Program-made: the position numbers and the translations under genes | The notes under the pieces: generated by a model | Told to the model about the DNA's origin: nothing | Database searches by the model: none | The model's input: the letters and a program-made list of their open reading frames with translations, nothing else | In this document: positions 12,285 to 14,515 of the stretch, one piece after another | How positions within the stretch are numbered: the stretch's first letter is position 1 | Layout of the letters: every line of letters begins with the position of its first letter | NCBI GenBank assembly: GCA_035646815.1 | Contig: DASRON010000007.1 | Location: forward strand, 1 to 14,515 | DNA: 14,515 nucleotides | DNA from: GCA-002784865 sp035646815 | Lineage (GTDB): Bacteria; Patescibacteriota; Microgenomatia; Levybacterales; UBA12049 | Direction of reading: 5' to 3'

Positions 12285-12929
12285 ATGTTTGATAGCAGAG
12301 AAGAAGCTGCTCAGATGCTTTCAATAAAGCTCTTATCATTGGTTAAAGAAAAAAATATAGTTGTCTTAGCTTTAGCAAGAGGAGCAATTACAATGGGAAA
12401 AATAATTGCAAACTATTTTTCTGTTCCTTTTGACATACTTGTTTTTAAAAAAATAGGAGTATCTCAAAATAAAGAGCTTGCAATTGGTGTAATTGGTCCT
12501 AAGAATACAATATTTTGGAATAATGATATTTTAAAAAAGCTTGGTCTTTCTAAAAAAGAAATAATTTCGCTTAAAAAACAAAAAGAAAAAGAAAGAAGAA
12601 GATTAGAAAAGGAGTTACGTTTAGGAAGAAAACCTCTTGAGCTTTTAGATAAAACAGTAATTTTAATTGATGATGGAGTAGCAACTGGTGCAACAGTTAT
12701 GGCAGCACGAATTTATCTAAGAAAACAAAAAGTAGAAAAAATTATTCTTGCAACACCAGTTATTGCAAAAGATACATATAAAGAAATTAAAGAATTTTTT
12801 GACAAAATTATTTTTATTAAAAAACCTAGGAATTTCCATGCTGTTGGAGAGTTTTATAAGAACTTTAGGCAGGTAGGAAATAAGGAGTCAAGATTAATAC
12901 TGAATCAGTTTAGAAAGAAGAAAGAATAA
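12285..12929 (+). CDS. type I phosphoribosyltransferase-domain protein
   Basis: A 214-residue soluble protein with the type I phosphoribosyltransferase fold. The PRPP-binding motif is VILIDDGVATGATVMAA (125-141). An N-terminal LALARGAITMGKIIA segment supplies the pyrophosphate-binding loop, followed by FDILVFKKIG. A long basic helix, KEIISLKKQKEKERRRLEKELRLG (from residue 91), sits in the variable hood region. This arrangement matches the predicted phosphoribosyltransferases often found as stand-alone or erythromycin-esterase-linked domains, not a recognised purine or pyrimidine salvage enzyme, so the base substrate is unknown. It follows a terminator, so it begins a new transcription unit. 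Its own -10 box gives a leaderless start. Only 20 bases separate it from pth. Confidence 0.85.
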   Translation: MFDSREEAAQMLSIKLLSLVKEKNIVVLALARGAITMGKIIANYFSVPFDILVFKKIGVSQNKELAIGVIGPKNTIFWNNDILKKLGLSKKEIISLKKQKEKERRRLEKELRLGRKPLELLDKTVILIDDGVATGATVMAARIYLRKQKVEKIILATPVIAKDTYKEIKEFFDKIIFIKKPRNFHAVGEFYKNFRQVGNKESRLILNQFRKKKE

Positions 12930-12933
12930 ATAG

Positions 12934-12939
12934 TATAAT
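12934..12939 (+). promoter_or_regulatory. -10 box ahead of pth
   Basis: A perfect TATAAT starting five bases after the preceding stop and ten bases before ATG 12950. The predicted start is near 12946, leaving a leader of about four bases. The -35 is weak (TTTAGA at 12909-12914, 19-base spacer). Confidence 0.5.
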
Positions 12940-12949
12940 AGTACTTAAT

Positions 12950-13570
12950 ATGAAATTAATAGTAGGACTTGGTAATCCCGGATTAAAACACGAAAAAACC
13001 AGACACAACTTTGGTTTTCTTTTAATAGATAAATTCTTAAAGGAGTTTTCTGTTGGTAAAACCAATGTTTTTAAAGAAAGTAAGAAGTTTAAAGCAGAAA
13101 TTGCAGAAATTGAATGGAATAGAAAATCAACTTCAGGTAAAAAATTAAGCTCAGTAGAGAAAGTAATTTTGGTAAAACCTGTTACTTTTATGAATAATTC
13201 CGGATTGGCGGTAAAAACAATTTCTGATTTTTATAAAATAAAGGCTTCTGATATATGGGTATTACATGATGATTTAGATTTTTTATTAGGAGGTTTAAAA
13301 ATTAAACAGGGTGGTTCCTCAGCGGGACATAGAGGCGTTGAATCAATTATTAAACATCTTTCCTCTGAAAAGTTTTGGAGATTTAGACTTGGAATAGGAA
13401 GACCAAAGTCTCATGAAAAATTAAGAAATTCAGAAGATTATGTACTTCATGAATTTGATCATGGAGAGACAGGGGATGTGAGAAAGCTTATAAAAAGAGG
13501 AGTAGTAGCGCTGGAAACTGCTTTAGAAAAAGGAATGGAAAAAGCAATGATTCGTTATAACTCAAAATAA
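12950..13570 (+). CDS. pth: peptidyl-tRNA hydrolase
   Basis: A 206-residue bacterial-type Pth that releases tRNA from peptidyl-tRNA dropped by stalled ribosomes. Motifs in order: LIVGLGNPG at 3-11, TRHNFGF with catalytic His19, KPVTFMNNSG, HDDLDFLLGGLKIKQGGSSAGHRGVESI, and FRLGIGRP. All expected catalytic and tRNA-contact residues appear. A basic insertion (IEWNRKSTSGKKLSSVEK) precedes the KPVTFMN strand and makes it slightly longer than the E. coli enzyme (194). It probably heads an operon with three small downstream genes: two bases separate it from the next gene, followed by a four-base overlap and a one-base gap. Confidence 0.95.
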   Translation: MKLIVGLGNPGLKHEKTRHNFGFLLIDKFLKEFSVGKTNVFKESKKFKAEIAEIEWNRKSTSGKKLSSVEKVILVKPVTFMNNSGLAVKTISDFYKIKASDIWVLHDDLDFLLGGLKIKQGGSSAGHRGVESIIKHLSSEKFWRFRLGIGRPKSHEKLRNSEDYVLHEFDHGETGDVRKLIKRGVVALETALEKGMEKAMIRYNSK

Positions 13571-13572
13571 GA

Positions 13573-13842
13573 ATGAAATCAGTAAAACAAATACTTAATA
13601 AATTTAATCCTGCAACAGACAAATACATTTCTCGTGAATTTCAATCCTATGGAATACATCTTGCAGAAGAACTTGATGATTATAAGCATAGAAGTTTATT
13701 TATAAAACTTGCTAAGACAGTACACAGGTCAATTCTTGAAAAAGCATTAAGCTTTACTGTTGATAGTAATGCAAAAAATAAAGGAGCACTTTTTATGTGG
13801 AAGTTAAAAGAGTTAAAAAAAGAAGGGGAAAATAAAAAGTGA
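13573..13842 (+). CDS. conserved-looking small protein of unknown function (89 residues)
   Basis: A soluble, basic protein of 89 residues, with no membrane segment and no cysteine. It begins with a linker-like MKSVKQILNKFNPATDK. The core YGIHLAEELDDYKHRSLFIKLAKTVHRSILEKALSF appears helical, and the end NKGALFMWKLKELKKEG is strongly basic. I recall similar sequences in CPR genomes, with the same HLAxEL-DxxKxxSLFIKLAKT and LFMWKLKEL features, but no assigned function. It lies two bases after pth and overlaps the next gene by four (GTGA), so it is translated with them. A role in RNA binding or translation is only suggested by context and charge. Confidence 0.7.
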   Translation: MKSVKQILNKFNPATDKYISREFQSYGIHLAEELDDYKHRSLFIKLAKTVHRSILEKALSFTVDSNAKNKGALFMWKLKELKKEGENKK

Positions 13843-14366
13843 CCTCTAAGAAAAAAGCTGCTTTTTATTTAATATTTATTCTTTCTTTTGTGCTCTCACT
13901 TTCTCTCTTTATCTTTAAAGATTTTTTCAGAGACTCAAAATCACTTGGTTTATTTGGAATATTTTTAATAAATTTTGTTTCAAACGCATCATTTTTTGTT
14001 TCAGGGCCAGCTTTTCTGTCAGTTATTGCAGGAGGATCTTTATATAATCCTATTTTAGTTGCTTTGGTTTCTTCAGTTGCAGCAACGCTTGGGGACATGA
14101 TTGGTTTTCTAGTTGGATTTTCAGGAAGAAAAATAATTCTTGAGAAATTAGAAAAAAAATTCTGGTTTTCTGTGTTAGAAGATTATTTTAAAAAGTATGG
14201 GGGGCTAATGCTTTTTTTCCTTGCTTTTATTCCAAACCCGTTTTTTGATGCAATCGGTTTAGTTGCTGGAATATTTGTGTATTCTCCGAAGAAATTTATA
14301 ATAATAGTAACGTTAGGAAGATTTCTAAGATACCTTATCTTAGCAGGAATAGGAGCACGTATTTAA
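13839..14366 (+). CDS. VTT/DedA-like membrane protein
   Basis: A 175-residue polytopic membrane protein of the VTT (SNARE-associated Golgi, DedA/TMEM41) family, whose bacterial members act in lipid transport or scrambling and envelope homeostasis. An N-terminal helix lies at about 7-27. The family core follows: FVSGPAFLSVIAGGSLYNP, then GDMIGFLVGFSGRK, then the re-entrant-loop-like FIPNPFFDAIGLVAG, and a final helix (FIIIVTLGRFLRYLILAGIG). The start is GTG 13839, overlapping the previous stop as GTGA, with no Shine-Dalgarno: a coupled start. It is somewhat shorter than E. coli DedA. Confidence 0.88.
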   Translation: MTSKKKAAFYLIFILSFVLSLSLFIFKDFFRDSKSLGLFGIFLINFVSNASFFVSGPAFLSVIAGGSLYNPILVALVSSVAATLGDMIGFLVGFSGRKIILEKLEKKFWFSVLEDYFKKYGGLMLFFLAFIPNPFFDAIGLVAGIFVYSPKKFIIIVTLGRFLRYLILAGIGARI

Positions 14367-14367
14367 T

Positions 14368-14515
14368 ATGATTGCACATGTAATAATATCGGGGTTTGTG
14401 CAAGGAGTAGGGTATAGACAATTTGTTAAAAAAGAAGCCTCTGAATTAAGTTTAAAAGGTTGGGTTAAAAACATTGACAGGGGAAGAGTGGAAGCTCTTT
14501 TTAAAGGTAAAAAAG
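14368..14515 (+). CDS. acyP: acylphosphatase, 3' end missing
   Basis: The first 49 codons of an acylphosphatase, cut by the right edge of the window. It hydrolyses the carboxyl-phosphate bond of acyl phosphates. The signature SGFVQGVGYRQFVKK contains catalytic Arg17. GWVKN supplies catalytic Asn35. The family is normally about 90 residues, so slightly more than half is seen. The ATG lies one base after the VTT gene stop, placing it in the pth operon. Confidence 0.92.
   Translation, partial: MIAHVIISGFVQGVGYRQFVKKEASELSLKGWVKNIDRGRVEALFKGKK

Noticed and set aside
14191..14218. Possible terminator hairpin in the VTT gene
   Set aside because: The stem is nearly all A-T with a G-U pair and a nine-base G-rich loop; expected by chance in a lysine- and phenylalanine-rich coding region.
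1..14515. Recoding of TGA as glycine, known from some CPR groups
   Set aside because: TGA ends the hydrolase, Fic, receiver and 89-residue genes at normal lengths, and no in-frame TGA is needed within recognised genes.

Overview
The window is strongly AT-rich and gene-dense. TGA is used as an ordinary stop, almost no start codon has a Shine-Dalgarno sequence, and -10 boxes sit within about 15 bases of many starts. The gene content points to a Candidate Phyla Radiation (Patescibacteria) genome, probably Microgenomates-like: an archaeal-type UMP kinase, an archaeal-type ATP-dependent DNA ligase, an endonuclease Q-like PHP protein, a DUF5654 membrane protein, a shortened GpsA, and several small proteins of unknown function. 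This placement is inferred from gene content only.

Layout. Positions 1-2751 form a same-strand run: the charged C-terminal tail of an unidentified protein (clamp-binding-like end), an alpha/beta hydrolase, a GT4 glycosyltransferase and MutM (Fpg). Positions 2755-3537 hold a UMP kinase gene with its own promoter, a hairpin/poly-U leader, and a textbook intrinsic-terminator structure inside the coding sequence. Positions 3550-6704 hold recF, an NAD(P)HX dehydratase, a 75-residue orphan with a near-perfect promoter, and gpsA; each has its own promoter placed so the transcript would be leaderless or nearly so. A DUF5654 gene on the minus strand converges on gpsA with overlapping stop codons, and diverges from the next operon.

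Positions 7018-11708 carry a tightly coupled operon: Fic adenylyltransferase, stand-alone response-regulator receiver, ATP-dependent DNA ligase, endonuclease Q. The first three genes are joined by ATGA overlaps. Positions 11698-12255 are a self-contained unit: a four-helix membrane protein gene with its own promoter, the only strong Shine-Dalgarno in the window and a strong terminator. Positions 12271-14515 run phosphoribosyltransferase, then pth, an 89-residue unknown, a VTT/DedA-like membrane protein and a truncated acylphosphatase.

DNA maintenance recurs (MutM, RecF, DNA ligase, EndoQ, and two C-termini that look like sliding-clamp ligands), alongside nucleotide and cofactor housekeeping (UMP kinase, phosphoribosyltransferase, NAD(P)HX repair) and translation quality control (Pth). 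The most unusual signals are the paired terminator-like structures in the leader and early coding region of the UMP kinase gene, and the regulatory-looking Fic/receiver/ligase/EndoQ operon. There is no intergenic stretch above 300 bases, and I saw no tRNA, rRNA, CRISPR array or insertion sequence.
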